This document shows positions 1-13,167 of a DNA stretch of 64,000 nucleotides, in pieces (positions within the stretch are counted from its first letter, which is position 1; each line of letters begins with the position of its first letter). Under the pieces are notes generated by a model. It was given only the letters and a program-made list of their open reading frames with translations. It was not told where the DNA came from and did not search any database. Origin of the DNA: Acanthaster planci (Eukaryota; Echinodermata; Asteroidea; Valvatida; Acanthasteridae); contig NW_019091418.1 of the NCBI RefSeq assembly GCF_001949145.1, positions 1,508,961-1,572,960 of the forward strand, in the 5' to 3' direction. A program made the position numbers and the translations under genes.

Positions 1-3000
1 CTCTGTGACTGTTTAAGCCAAAGGAGGTGTGTCAGTCACATAGACAGGTTGTAGGTTGAAGAAATTTTAGGCGATAACAGGAATTGTAAAAACAATTTTA
101 CAGAGGGAAATTTCAAGATGGACTGCACAGCTTACTTCTTTATCATGGTCGATTAAATCTTGCATAAAAGCAGCTGTTTGATTCATCAAACAGCTGCCAT
201 AGAATGTAGAAAGAGTGATTAATCATTTGAAAAAAAAAATAAATCAAAAACTCATTACATTTGCCATGCAGTGACTGACTAGTATAATATGAACAGAAAA
301 TACTCCTCCAGTAAATGTTGGTGATTGGGTTGGGACTTATTGGGGCCTGTATGGGTGGTTGCTGGGATTGGGAGGGGATGGTGGTAGGGGTGTGGTGGTC
401 ATGAGTACATGAGAGGTACATGTACTCATCTGAATCTACATGTATTTCACCTCTTTTTTGACTGTTAAAAAAAATTGGTTTTGCCGACAAATCCTGTGGA
501 GCCAAGGGTGGATGTTTCCTTTGTAGGGATTACTTTCCACTCCACTCCTTGAGGACAGTGCCAATTTCTCTCTGTTTAATCTTTTATGTATTGGGTAATC
601 CTACCAGATGACTTCAAACCATAAAAGGACGATGACCCCTCTTACATAACTCACATGACTACAGGTCTAGTACAGGTAGCTAAAGATTTGGCTATACAGG
701 GAGTATGTCGAATGGACCAGTGCCAGAATAACCATGCAAACTTGCCATTTGAATTTAGGAAAAATGCTGTGTAAAGAACTACTGGTACTCGACCACAGGT
801 TTAGTTTTTGTCACAGAACCGTGACACGCACAGTGCTGTTGATGAAATAACCTGAGCTCCAGGGGATATTTGAGCTCTGAGTTAATAGCAGCTTGACTTG
901 ACTGTCTGCAATGTTGAGTTGTCACCTTCATGGCAAATCTCAAGCCCCTGTGAGGCAACATTAATGAAACCACTGGTGGTGGAAGGGGAGGGGGAGGCTA
1001 GTGCCCCCGCCCCCAATGTTTCAACTGGGTTGGGGCAAGACCACTGTCATTGAATAAAACTCCTTAGTCATTTTGATTGACTGAAATTCAGAGCATAATG
1101 TCATACTTCTGATGGCCCTTTTCCCCCCTCTGTTACATCACAGAGGGTCATGTTGTTGTGTGGTGGTTTGGCAAAAGACCACAAGACTGAAATTTGTAGA
1201 CAACGCACAGGAAACCATGAGCCAGCTGGGAACCCGCCACTTCAGCTTTCCTATGGTGGTTTTCCTGCCCAAAGTGGAGTGAATTATGGTTGAGATGACT
1301 GTCAGTGCACATGTGCAGGCCAAAACTCCTATCATTTTTATGAGGCAGATAAATTCTTTTATAATGAACCGGTAGGCCTACGGGAGAAGGGCAGGGGGGG
1401 GTTGGTGGTTAACTTTATCTCTCATACATGTATGGTGTAAAAGCACTTGACATACCGAGGGAATAAGACATTCATGTTATTCACATCATAACATATATGT
1501 ACTGCTATTCCGTCCCTGCATGTGATACCGGGTCATGTCATGTGGCGGTTGCCAATAGCAACCGCCTTCCGCTGACGCGTCCGAGTGACTAAAATCATCT
1601 AATTATGAATGTTCACCATTTGTCTAAATGGTAATGATTCTGGTGATCTGCGTCCTGAATATGTTCGATTTAGAGAAAAATGTTTCCCGGTCCATTGCAG
1701 AATCTTAGCTTCAGTCTTGCAGTGGAGACCCTCACAAGACCAGGCACAAAGCCAGACACGCAGGTCACAAGTTAGAGGAATGGGTAGTGGCAAAGGTAAT
1801 GCTCTTGTCGGAGTTCATTTGAGTGAGTTCTGGCCTGAGTGACACACTGGAGGCTTTGCGTTGGTCTTGCGATGGTTATGAGGGGTCACAATGCTGGTTA
1901 ACTTTGGGGAGGCAGTTTTTGGAAGAAGTTGAAAACCCTCGTCAAACCTCCACTCATCTAAAAGATGAAAATGCAGAACTTACAACATGTGAAGGTATTT
2001 TTCATATCACATTCAATTGTAGCGAGACAATTACATATTTGTCCATGTTTTGGAGTTTCCAGTTCTCAAGAGTATAGTCCAATACACTTTTATGATATAC
2101 ATGTATGTTCCTCAGGTAACTTCAGGGTGCATCAAGTATTTTGTGAGTGTTTTGTATATTTAAACTACCGGTAACTCCAACAGTTTGCAGGAAGGTAAAT
2201 AATAAAGTCCAAGAGTTTATAATACACTTGCCACAGTCTTTAAGAAAACTCCCTCCAATACACAAATACGGTATGTCTAATGTTTTTGACGTGGTACCCA
2301 ACAGGAAACTTTATGAGTATTTACGTGTGCCATAAGTGGCAATTTTGAGCTTCACTCACAAGTACTGTAACCTATGAACTTTCCAATGTTACAGAAATGT
2401 GCATCTCACCTCAACAGTATCCCACTGTGGGTATATTAATGTTCACATATACTTGATGACAAAAAAACATTACGAAGGACTAGTAGACCTGCCGTATGCT
2501 CAATAACACAGTTGTGTTAACTGTGCTGTTACGACTACTTGTGTTTTATCAAACTAAAAAAATTGCATTTATAACACTTCACAATGTTTTTCTTGTATTG
2601 TCATTTTCTACAGTTTATAAATTATACGTTAATTTTGCCACAACTGTTGCCTCTCTAGTCTGCACAGAGGAATCTGTATTTGGGAGAAGTAGCAAGTGTT
2701 TTGGTTCTCATTTTACTTTACTTGTACTGTCACGCTAGTGCAGCCATCTGGAAAATGGTAATTGCACTGATCCAAAGCTGTCACATTGAGTGCTGTTTAC
2801 AAATTTCTAATATTACTGTCCATTGTGGGGGCCCCGGTGCCAAGTTGTGAAACACTTTTGTTTCTTAATAAACTTACCTCAGATAATCCTCTTCCAAAAC
2901 AGTAGATTCATGATAATACGTACTCCGGTAGATCACCATTTCACTCAAATTCCCAGTGGAAGTGGTTCTCTTTCCAACTATTTCATGCTAAATTTAGAGT

Positions 3001-3410
3001 GATGTTTGTTCGAAGTCGTCTGGTCCTTAGTTTAAGTTTGGGGAAATAAGAGAGCATTCGCAGTGATTTATATCTTGTGTATTTTGTACTTGTGACAATT
3101 CCATGGAGGAAACCTTGTATTGGACTCTGTAGTGGCCTGCACCTTGGCCAGGCCTCTGTGTACATTGCAAAAGACTAAGTTATAGTTAAAAATATGGTAC
3201 ACATCTTGTATAAATTACTCTCTTGAGCCAGTATTTCTGGTGTCTCGCTTTGTCATGAAACACCGCCATTCACTTTTGTTTTTTCATTTGGTTATTGTTT
3301 TTAAAAAGTAAGAGATTTTGGGCTGAATATAATCTTGCACCAGGGGTCTGGTTTGATGTGAAGTTAATGCCGTAAGCAGAGAAATGTATGTAGTTAAACC
3401 AATAATGAGT
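1..3410. other. Non-coding stretch, no gene recognised
   Basis: Short open frames on both strands have no recognisable domains and no convincing splice context. Visible content is T-rich runs, scattered acatgta words and, at 1543-1565, the X-box-like palindrome listed separately. Confidence 0.6.
1543..1565. promoter_or_regulatory. X-box-like (RFX) palindrome
   Basis: Nine-base perfect inverted arms GGCGGTTGC and GCAACCGCC around CAATA. The core GTTGCC-AAT-AGCAAC fits the RFX X-box rule RYYNYY-N(1-3)-RRNRAC. RFX sites often control ciliary genes, but no ciliary gene is visible nearby. Confidence 0.45.
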
Positions 3411-3412
3411 AT

Positions 3413-3541
3413 TTATGAGTGCAATGGTAAGAATATTGTCATGAGTTGAAAGATGAAATGTTCCATTCAATGAGCCACAGGGGAGTTGAATGGAACATTT
3501 CATCTTTCAACGAATGACAATATTTTTTCCAATGCGCGAAT
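3413..3541. repeat. Long inverted repeat (MITE-like hairpin)
   Basis: Arms 3432-3470 and 3486-3524 pair over 39 bp with two adjacent mismatches around a 15-nt loop. Weaker pairing continues outward to about 3413 and 3541. The structure suggests a recently formed foldback element or hairpin transcript; no target-site duplication was identified. Confidence 0.75.
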
Positions 3542-3662
3542 GAAAAACATTCATTATTTGTTTTATATAACAACTAAGTAGATCTTTGTCACTTGATTTG
3601 AGGATATGAGTATAAATAAGGTACTTTCCTTCTGTCATCTGCTTCGTCATTCAGCAAGATTC

Positions 3663-3917
3663 TTATTTACGTGCAGCATACTGAATTTGCTTCTTCGTAT
3701 TCTTTCCGTCTGCTCCGTCAAGTAATTCGGCAATTTCCCCGTCATTCAGCAACACGAAATTGCTTGAACCCGCTGTCCTTTTAGTGATTGTGGGCAAACA
3801 CACGCCCTCTGTTGACCAATTACGGATTGAAGTCCTTTGCGTGCAATAGATCAAACTGCATATAACCAAAAATGCACGGTGTATATAACAAATTTCAACG
3901 TTCATGACGTCAGCCAT
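3663..3917 (-). pseudogene. Possible fragment of a Crypton/DUF3504-type recombinase-like protein
   Basis: Read on the minus strand, the frame ends FVLLNDGEIAELLDGADG then KNTKKQIQYAARK and stop. This resembles the N-terminal motif of animal DUF3504/Crypton-derived proteins, where an acidic helix is followed by KNTKKxxxxAV. The frame breaks right after this and the upstream 50 codons are not recognised, so at best it is a remnant. It lies next to the hairpin at 3.4-3.5 kb and could be the internal part of one element. The match is short and from memory of the family pattern only. Confidence 0.3.
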
Positions 3918-4991
3918 AAAATAGTCTATTTATAGAATATCACGGGACCTACAATCTGCCAATAAAATGACAAGGATTTGCTTAGGTGTTAAATAATGTA
4001 ATCTAAAGCACTTTTGCTAGTGTTGCCAATACATGTATTTTTCATTTTAGAAAACATGTCCTACAGGAATGGTTTGGAGGTCATTTAGCAAGACTAGTTG
4101 ACTTGGAACATCTTTTTTCCTCAGGGTAATGAGCAAGTATCCTTGACCTTAAGAAAAACCTTAAGAACAAAAAATGTCCAAAATAAAATTTCCAGCCTAA
4201 AGAAACATGTACCGTATTCTGTTTTTGACCCTATGTTCACAAATATTCCTGCTGAGAATTCAGATCTTTTTTTTTTCGGTGTAACTTAGTAACAAAAAAA
4301 AAAGAATATAACAAAGTACTTCAACTTGAACCACATGTCAGAGGAAGTGTTCGATTTTCACTTGTAATGTAACCCTCCCTTCCCCAGCCTAACCCAGCCC
4401 CCATCCCACGTTCTTGCTGTTTGGGCTTTGCCCAGATTCTGCTCTTCAAGCCAATAGCACTGTAAATGTGTAAAACATATCCTCTCTATCTTCAATTTGC
4501 TAGCAGACTGTGAAATTGTCAGGAGTTGATGAGAAAATGTGATGTTCAATCTTACCCCTTCTTTCTCATACCACTGTAGCCTATGCCTGGGGATATACAT
4601 TCCAGTTGACCTTTGACACTTGGTTAATTTTTGCTCAAATGTTTTAAACTTTCACAACTCCTTGTTTGCAGATAAAAAAGTCATTGTTTTATCATAAGTG
4701 TATATGGGCATGACATGTTACTGCCTGCAAAGCTCAATCTAGACTTGACTCTCCAAATCCCCCCAAAATATCCAACAAAGGGCTTTTTCTGTTTCTGATC
4801 AGATGAATTAACAAACAAGTTTCAAAGTACATGTACATCATATTTTATAGCATGGTTCATCATTTTTCGCCAACAGCAAGTGTGCAGAATTTTTTAAACA
4901 TACCGTCCGAGAAAACTCTAAAAAGGGTCTGAGCCTGGAACTACACCAGAATGGAAGGAAATATGTAATGAGGAAAATGAAATGAGGAAAA

Positions 4992-5128
4992 TAACATTTT
5001 TGTCTGTCAAAGAGTGGCTGGGAAGGAAAGCTGGAAATCTCTCCATCATCTCCGGCGGATGAATATTGAGCTAACATTTTTGTCTGTTAAGAGTCGCTGG
5101 GAAGAAAAGCTGGAATGAATGTTGAGCT
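4992..5128. repeat. Imperfect tandem duplication (two copies)
   Basis: The segment starting taacatttttgtctgt at 4992 and ending atgaatattgagct recurs from 5072 to about 5128 with substitutions and an internal deletion of about 25 bp. Simple local duplication. Confidence 0.8.
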
Positions 5129-6283
5129 ATTTTTAAGCTTAATGGGCTAATATGAGTCAGCTGCCTTAGATATTTATGAATTTTGGACCGTACAACTCCA
5201 GCATGAAGGACATTGTCAATTACCAACGACATGAGTAATTTCTCCATTGTAGCTTACTTAGTGGGGTTTCACAGATTGTTTAATTTTGAAAAGTCTATTC
5301 AGTGGTAGAGAAAGATTGTTAAGAAGCATCTGTTGGCTTGGCTGCGCCGCTAGTGATACTTTATGCATGTAAGATAAGGTTTTGATCTGAGAAGCTTAAC
5401 CAAGTTTGACACGTTTGACAATTCTGTGTGTGAAAATGGTACCAGCACAGTACGGCCCAAAAAAGGGCATCCCACAGAAACTTTTTGCAAAAATACTGGA
5501 AGTCTTGCTCTATTTGACTTAATGTGCATGCCAAAATGCTGCATAAAGATTCAATTTCTTTACATTTATGTTTGCAGGGATTTCAAGGGAGTAAAAGGAC
5601 TCTTCCAATGATGATGTTACGATGCATGTAATCTTATCATGCAACAAAAGCAGAAACTGGCTAGCCCTTAGTCATGAGGACCCTCCCTGACTTAATGTTA
5701 CCATTTCAAGTACACGTACCCCAGTAGCTGAAAACATTTCAACTCTGGGCAGAAAATTAGAACATGAATAATACATGTGGATTCTTCAATAAAAACAAAA
5801 CAGAAAACTGGATCCATTAATTATTAGCGTCACTCAGCAGCCATGCTGTTACGACCTATGACCTGCGCGCCTGACCCAGGGGTCACCTCTGGCAGCACTG
5901 AGCCTCGATTGGTGTGCATTGGGGAAGATTCATGTGTTCTGTGTAGGCAAGTCAAGGGAAGAATGTTGCCCAAAGAATGATAGGGGAGCTATGGTGCACA
6001 TAGACTACGTGTACTCTTGACTGGCCCCGTGACCCCTCACTCATTTGCATGTCTGGGTCTCATGTTTACAATACTTTGCCCTGTGGCGTGGTCTTTTGGC
6101 GACATGAATGGTGTCGGAAAGTTTCACTGGAGTGAAGAAAAGCAGAATGTAGCTGGGGAGTGCTGAAGTTATGCCTGGAAAAGTCCTCTGTTCATTTAGA
6201 AAATCATCACAAAGGTCTGGGGGACGGGGAGAAAGAAAGGTTTTCATCCATCCCAGTGATAAGCCTTGTGCATCCAAGGGATT

Positions 6284-6322
6284 AGTCTCAGCACAACATT
6301 TCCTGAATGTTGTGCTGAGACT
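6284..6322. repeat. Perfect 17-bp hairpin
   Basis: Arms 6284-6300 and 6306-6322 are exact reverse complements (agtctcagcacaacatt on the left) around the 5-nt loop tcctg. The arms are too short for an ordinary microRNA precursor, and no U-run follows. Confidence 0.85.
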
Positions 6323-7654
6323 TGTCTGTTGTGATATCAACAATGAGGGCTGATACAAAGAAGTAAAATTGAGTAACTTATTCCCAACCTGATGTGTTAT
6401 AAATAATCCACATTAACATGTACATGTACCCCTGCCTGTGAATGATGTTGGCTAATGTATCTACATGCAGTCTGTGTTTTCTTAAATCTCTGCCAGCTCT
6501 AGCCGTGGTCTGAACCTTTCAACAGCTTATTAACGTCGTCCTGTTCAGCTCTGATTTGAAAGATTTGGTGATCTCAATTAACTTTATTTTTGCTACAAAT
6601 GATGTCATGAAATGACATCAAAACTCCATCACAACGATCCAAAAGTTCAATGCACTTGTTGATGTGAGCTATTGATTTGCAAAAATAACAAATGCGCACT
6701 TGTCAAAGTCTCATAATTCAATCACATATCATTAGTGCAGATTAGTTGATGTCCGATTACTATAACCTGTAAATGTAGGGTAACTAATATGTCTGCATAA
6801 TTATGCATTCTTTTCATGCATGTTGATTTTAATGGAATCCAACAGAAATTAATTTGCAACTCAGACAATCGAAACTTGTCTGAGTAATGATATAACTGAC
6901 ATTGTGAGAGTACCTAAGTTGGTTGAAATGCACCAAAGTTGCTGAAGGGCTTTGCTGTTGACTACATTGGCCTGCGTGTTTTGTTTGTGTGTTTACATTC
7001 TGTGTTTGTGTTTCTTTGTTTTTTTTGTTCAGGCTGATTTTGGCCATAGAGGAAAGGACAGACAGACAGACACTGGACAGGTTTTGCCTGGTGCCGTGAC
7101 AGCCACAACCAAGCTTTTTTGCCATCCAAATTGCTTTTTTCTCAGGCGCACAATTTATTTTCTGACTTAAAGATAAATTTTTCACTCACTGCCCAAATGA
7201 TACCTTATAATAAAACAATTTACTACCGCCTAATACATTTGGGGATTGACAAATATCCTGGACAGAACTCCACAGTGAGCCTTTTGACGAATGTTGTGAG
7301 TGGTTGGCTGCCAAGTGGTTGGCCAATCAAAGAATCCCTACGATTCGACATGTCTGCCCCTCCTCTCCCGAAATAAGGGATTTTCCAGATACGAGTACCA
7401 GAAAACCGTATTTTGAAAGGTTTTCAATACGGGTATTTGAAAATGTGAAAAACAAGGCTTACTTGATACACAAAGTCCATAGTTTGCATTACCCAGTCTG
7501 TGTAGACAAACTCAATATTTTGGATCAGTTCTAAGTGGGAAAGGTGGGAGGGGGGAATGAATTATCAAACATCAAAATTAACAGCTTTAGCCTGGCTTTT
7601 GGGTATTTCTCCCATTCAGGAAAATATTTTGTAGCTCTCAACTGAAAACCAACC

Positions 7655-7950
7655 GCGATTATTGTTATTGTTGTGATTAAGTATTTCTGGTAATGACACC
7701 AAGGATTCCTCAAAAGCCCCCAAGGCTCTGTAGCTCACAAGCCTGAAGAAACCTGTAGAGAGGAGACAAGAAGCAGTTACAGTGTAAGAGGTGGGAGGAA
7801 AACCCAAGAGGAATATTCTGGGTAAAACCCAGGGAATCGGGTTTGGACTGAAAACCTAAACTACATGTGGACCGAGCTGGGAATCGAGCCCGGGCCTCAG
7901 AGGTTGAAGGAAAGGAAAGAACCAGTATGCCAACCAGATCCCCAAATGAT
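7655..7950 (-). repeat. tRNA-derived SINE
   Basis: Read on the minus strand, a tRNA-like head with a B-box-like GGGCTCGATTCCC (about 7883-7895) follows a decayed A-box region. Next come a body with the phrases GGGTTTTCCTCCCACC and TCTCCTCTC, and an (AAC/AAT)n-like tail at 7655-7680. Head, body and simple-repeat tail in this order are typical of tRNA-derived SINEs. The A-box is degraded, so it is probably inactive. Confidence 0.65.
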
Positions 7951-10900
7951 CTTTTTACTGCAAAGCCTTTTCTTTTGTGCTGGAGGGAACATGCATGTTT
8001 CTGAGCTCTTGGAAAAGTTTTACAAACCTTGGAAAAATTGGCAACCGACCAAGGCCTGATTACCGTACTTGAACTTGTGTCCAGACTGAGATTGGAATCC
8101 AATCCCTCTGATTGATCAAGCAGCAGACAGTCTGCTCTAGTTATTACATGTGTGGCACCAGTCTAAATGTTGCATTTAAAAAAAAACATTCTGTTGTCTA
8201 CTTGAAATGATGGCTAACATATGTAAAACATACACAATATTATATTAAAGTCCTTAAAACTGGATAACACAAAACAAACCAAACCAAAACGTGGACATCT
8301 TGCAAACCATTTTAAAGAGAAGTCACACAGTGGTTAACTATTAAAAGCTCTGAAAGTGTTTTGTTTGTTTTGTCTTTGCTGGATGATTTCTGAACTTAAT
8401 CTCCCAATATCTTACCTGATATTATCAAGCCTCTTTTGGAGGCAACTATGGACCGGCTTTTCCTCCAGAATGCATAAAACACTACAAAACCTAGCCATAT
8501 TGGAATTTGGGTGTATTCGGGGCTGTCAAAGTTGCTGAAGAAATCAACAAAATTCTGGACCCTATCACAGAATGATCCTATTGTACAGGATCGAAAGACA
8601 TTGCCCTTTAATTGGAACAAGCTAGTTGTGCAAATTACCCAGTCTTTTTATCGTTGAATCATGGTATCCCAGACAGTACCAGTGTCCCTCTGTCAGCAAA
8701 AATATGTAGGCCTACATGGTGCAGCTCGGTTCAGCCCCCTTGTAAGTGTTAGGTCAAGCAGGGGGAATCAACACCACACCTCTGCCCGTTTCACTCTCAA
8801 GGCGACCCTACTTTGGGGAGTCTGTCTGGAGCTACAAGTACTTGTAGGTGTACAACCCAGCACAAGCGAAATTGCCCTCAGAAGTTCAAGACTGTCAAGA
8901 CCAAGGAGGAGTTTTCCGTTCAAAGCCTGCTTCATGTTACCCTTGTGTGGGTCATCATGTACATGTATGTTTTTTTGTCAGAAAATTGGAAGCTGTTACA
9001 TCTTGCTGCCATTTTGTTGAATGTTTTTAGGGGTGCACCCCAGTAAATATCAGTCCCATAGACATCAGTCATAAACCCCTAGGCGTATACTTCAAAATTT
9101 TTTTAACGATATAACTCTCACAGGTGTTCAGGCTGCAGAGAAAAACGGTGATCAGCTTTCAATTTCCTTTCAAGTTTTGGTGAGTTGACCAATGACACTG
9201 TACTTTTTGAGATACTCTCACCCAAAGCAGACCACCTGGCCTAAAATGAAGGATCAGGGAAAAGCAGCCATTTTGCAAAAGCATCCAAATTGCTTAGAAA
9301 TGAAAGCCCTAATTCCAAGCCAGAGGTTCAGTGCCATTTTCTTCAATTCCCAATGGCCATGGCTCTCAGAAATATTTCTGAAAACGGCAATATCAAAGGG
9401 AAAACATCTGGGGAAAAAATCACTAATTTGTAGGGAGGTGAAACTTTAAACGAGGACCTTTATCGTTTATTTTGTTAATTTAGTCCAAATCTATTTTCCT
9501 TTTGCAAATTTCTGAATAAACAAAACTACAAGAGATCTTGAAGGATGACTTGCAGATAAATACATGGAGACGCATGGAGAGAAAATAAAAGCATGGCCAG
9601 CAGATTATGATTAGGGCAAATACATTACGGCCAAAATATGAAGCCATGTAGTTGGCACTGGAGTGGCAGCCTTTACATGATAGCAGCCAGCCTAAATAGC
9701 TTCCCCCCCAGGTGCGGTAAATGGGGGTTGCGGTTGACCGATTTACACCCAAGTTCACCCAGGTCAAACCACATCTATTTAAGAGGGCTGTCCCCACGAC
9801 TGAACGATCGCGCACCCCACTTAATCCAGCCTTCAAGCAAACCTACAGCCACAGTCAATGGCATTTTTTTTTCTCAGTGAGTGGAGGCTTGTTGCCTTTA
9901 TACGGAGGAGCTATTTCCAAACCATCTGGATAGGGGGTACCCCCATGGTCACCAGACAGTTTACTCCAGGCTCCCTAGTTGGTCAGCATGACATAGACAT
10001 TGATAGTAAATGGTTATGACTTGATGAGAATTCCCATAGCAGCCTTTTTATGACCTAGGTCGTATTTTATGAGGGTGTCACCATGAGTTGATGTAAGGCA
10101 AATACACTGCAGTTGTCCAGTCTGAGGCATGAGACTGTTTGGCCTGTGATTGGTCAGTCTGTATATTTTATGCATATTGACTGAGGAATTGTAATATTAG
10201 CCATTAGCTTACAATAGATTTTGATTTTTTTGGGGGGGAGGGGCATCTGTTTTAGGGATTAAAGGGTTAAAATTATCACAGAACTTTTATCTGATCTTCT
10301 CCAGGCTTCTGTGCTGTCCCTGTGAAAAGGTTTAAAGTAACAGATGTTGAGGGAAACTTTGGCATGTGGCTAGTCCACAGTTTATCTGAAGAATTTCCTT
10401 CTTTACACGGAATATGGTCCAAAACCAGCGATTGGGATATTTGTATACTGCTTGCATTGAATGATTTTTGAAACATATATAAGAATTGTAGACAAATCTT
10501 TACAAATGTGATCCTGTGACAGCGTTTTGACTGCATTGTCATCACAGGTATTTTAAAGTTTCATCATGACTTTCTTAACATCAGACGTGTTCCACTCAGT
10601 CACTTTTATGAAATATGCATAAATTAAGGCCAGTTTTACTTGGTGCAAATGCAAATACGAATGCAAAGTTGTGATGTCAGATCAAAAATTCTTGCTGCAA
10701 ATTTGAAAAAGCATGAACTAACCTTTACAAGGGCAAAAATGTATTCCATGAGGAACGTGAATGTCACAATATGCGAACAGGGTCCAATGAAATGCACAAT
10801 GCCATTGCTTTATGCACTGTTTCCGGGCATCAGCACGACGCCAGACTGGCGCAGGGCTAATGCCGTGTAATCTAGACTTCCATGCTTTGAGGGGCTCAAT

Positions 10901-11134
10901 CTTGGGAGCTTGCATCGCAGTAGCTGGGACAATTGGCACTAGTGACATTGTCTGTCAGATCTCATATACAGGCCAACATTAATCACCGGTTCCATTTGCA
11001 AGGAATTGTATTGGCCTGTTTCCTGATATTTAAGAATGATGCTAATCCAGGCTGAGCCTAAAAAAGATGCAGAAAAGTTGTGGATTGAAGAAAGAAACAG
11101 GATGGTTTGTAGGTTAAACTAAAAATTAATCCAT

Positions 11135-11160
11135 ACTAACAAATACATGTATTTGTTAGT
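11135..11160. repeat. Perfect 26-bp palindrome
   Basis: The 13-base half actaacaaataca is followed directly by its exact reverse complement tgtatttgttagt, with no loop and centred on the common acatgt word. Confidence 0.9.
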
Positions 11161-12684
11161 GCAGTGCCCAACCACATTAGCTCCTTTCTGTTTGGCTTGG
11201 TTTTGTTGATTTTAGCAATTTCTGTACAAAGTTGCTTATGTATACACCCAAAGTGAAAATAGCACTCGTGTGGCCTCTTTAGACATGCAGTCCTGGCCAA
11301 TTACCGGTAATATTTCATACCAAAAATGGTGGTAGATTTGACGTTAATGTGCATCCGCAGTTGACTTTTCCATAGCTGCATTATGTATTCTGGAATTCAA
11401 CAATTTGGAATAACCATCACATGATCTTCTATTTATACCCTTATAAAGAGTACATAGTTCATGCATTATGTACTGGTGCAGAATTTGGATCACATTTCTG
11501 TCAATATTGACATGTCTGATGGAGTCGGGATTAACTAGTCTGAGGTCAAGCCTTTTGCCAGTGATTTACAGTGAGTTTGAATGCCCCCAGATTTGAATTT
11601 ATTATCTCACACTCAAATCAGAGTTGTGAAATGGATGAACATCTTCTAGAGTGATATTTCTTTCCAGCCAGTCGCAAAATTGGGCATGTTGCTACATGTA
11701 CCAGGTTGGAGTTAGATATGTGGATCTGCATGTTGTGAAAGAAAATAATGAGGCATGCCTGCCAAGTGCTTCAATTTAATTGTTGTGACTTTTGAGTTTT
11801 CAAAGGCCTAAAAATTGGAACCTTGTAATTTTTGGAAGGAAAAATGAAATTCAGGAAAAAGTTTTGCATGCTGCACACAGTCTGGGAAAGTTTCTCTCGT
11901 CCCTGATAAACATGTCATGGCACATGTCCTTGCATGGTTACCTTGAACATTAAACACCAGTTAAACTGCAATATTCATGTTTGTTACACCACGGTCATAG
12001 ATAGTGACATTGTTTTTGGTCACAAACTGATCACATGTTATGTCACAAGCACGCATGTACATGTATCATTCAAGTATCGCGTGCACTGTTGCCCAGCCAC
12101 AAAAAATGATGGATCACGGTGATCTTTCCCAGAGATGATGCGTCGCGTCTACTGCATTGTAATTGTGTAACCTTGGGTACGAGGTTGGATATAGCAGCAG
12201 TAGTCTTACTTCACTCGTGGAACACGAGTATGCTCTGATCACTGCTTCTGCTGCAGTTGTCGTATAAAATGCTCCCGTCATTGTATCTTCTCATCTGCTC
12301 TTCAATCTTCAATACTTTTCAACGGATCTTGGTGTAAATAATATGTAAATAAATATGTCTTGAAATTTAACCATTAGACAAACCCCCAATTCCTTTATGG
12401 ATCACATGTTTCTCTGTTAAACAAGTTTTTTATAAATCTTAGATTTCTCCTGCCAAGAAAACAAAATCTGTCAACAAAGGACATCACAATCAGTACTTTT
12501 CTTTGAAATTTATATCTATTTTACTGTTCAAATATTTCAATTTGTCAAAGTCTTTCTATTTAGCTTGCAACAAAATTACACATATTACAGATATAAGAGT
12601 GTTCCAGTGAAATCTACATGTACATGTACATGTATGACCATGGTATAACAAAACAATTATTGCCTGCAGTGATGGTGTCCACGG

Positions 12685-12730
12685 GTTTTGAACACCCTCA
12701 AGGGCAATTGCCCCCTCGGGTGTACAAAAC
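12685..12730. repeat. Imperfect 46-bp palindrome
   Basis: Two 23-base halves, starting gttttgaacaccc and ending gggtgtacaaaac, are reverse complements with a few mismatches and no loop. Probably the remains of a foldback or palindromic element. Confidence 0.6.
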
Positions 12731-13167
12731 ATTATAGACCGCTACACCGAAGGCAACAATTGTTAAATGTCCTCGTAGGGATCGAGACTGAAATCATTAT
12801 TGCACATGAACACAATGACATGGAACTCGATACAGACTCCCAATGGCTGTTTCATTTACATACTGTCAACTTTATAACGCTTATCCAGTTACTTAACCAG
12901 TGTCTGACAAAAACAGCTGTTGGTATCTACGTGTTTCAGCTGCACAGTGTGCGGACCAAAAAATCATCATGTCTACCAGTATGCTCATCACGTGCTCAGC
13001 AGTTGAGAGAGTAGGTATTAGTAAATGAATGACAGGAATGAGACAACAAGGTGCTGGCGTTGCACGCACACTTTGGTGTCCCGCTTGCTACGTTTCCAAT
13101 GTTGGGAAATATGCTGAGGTGGTTCTTTGATGTCCCCCCCCCCAAACAATGTCCATGCAGTTTATCT

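Larger units (their letters stand above)
3918..7650. other. Non-coding stretch with local duplications and one short hairpin
   Basis: No recognisable coding exons. Contains the imperfect duplication at 4992-5128 and the hairpin at 6284-6322, poly-T/poly-A runs near 4270-4300, and AT-rich unique-looking sequence. Confidence 0.55.
7960..13160. other. Non-coding stretch, no gene recognised
   Basis: No supported exon. Contains a 26-bp palindrome (11135-11160), an imperfect palindrome (12685-12730), an (acatgt)n run around 12613-12635 and poly-G/poly-C tracts. Open frames here lack family features. Confidence 0.55.

Noticed and set aside
6284-6322. microRNA precursor
   Set aside because: Arms of 17 bp with a 5-nt loop are too short for a standard precursor.
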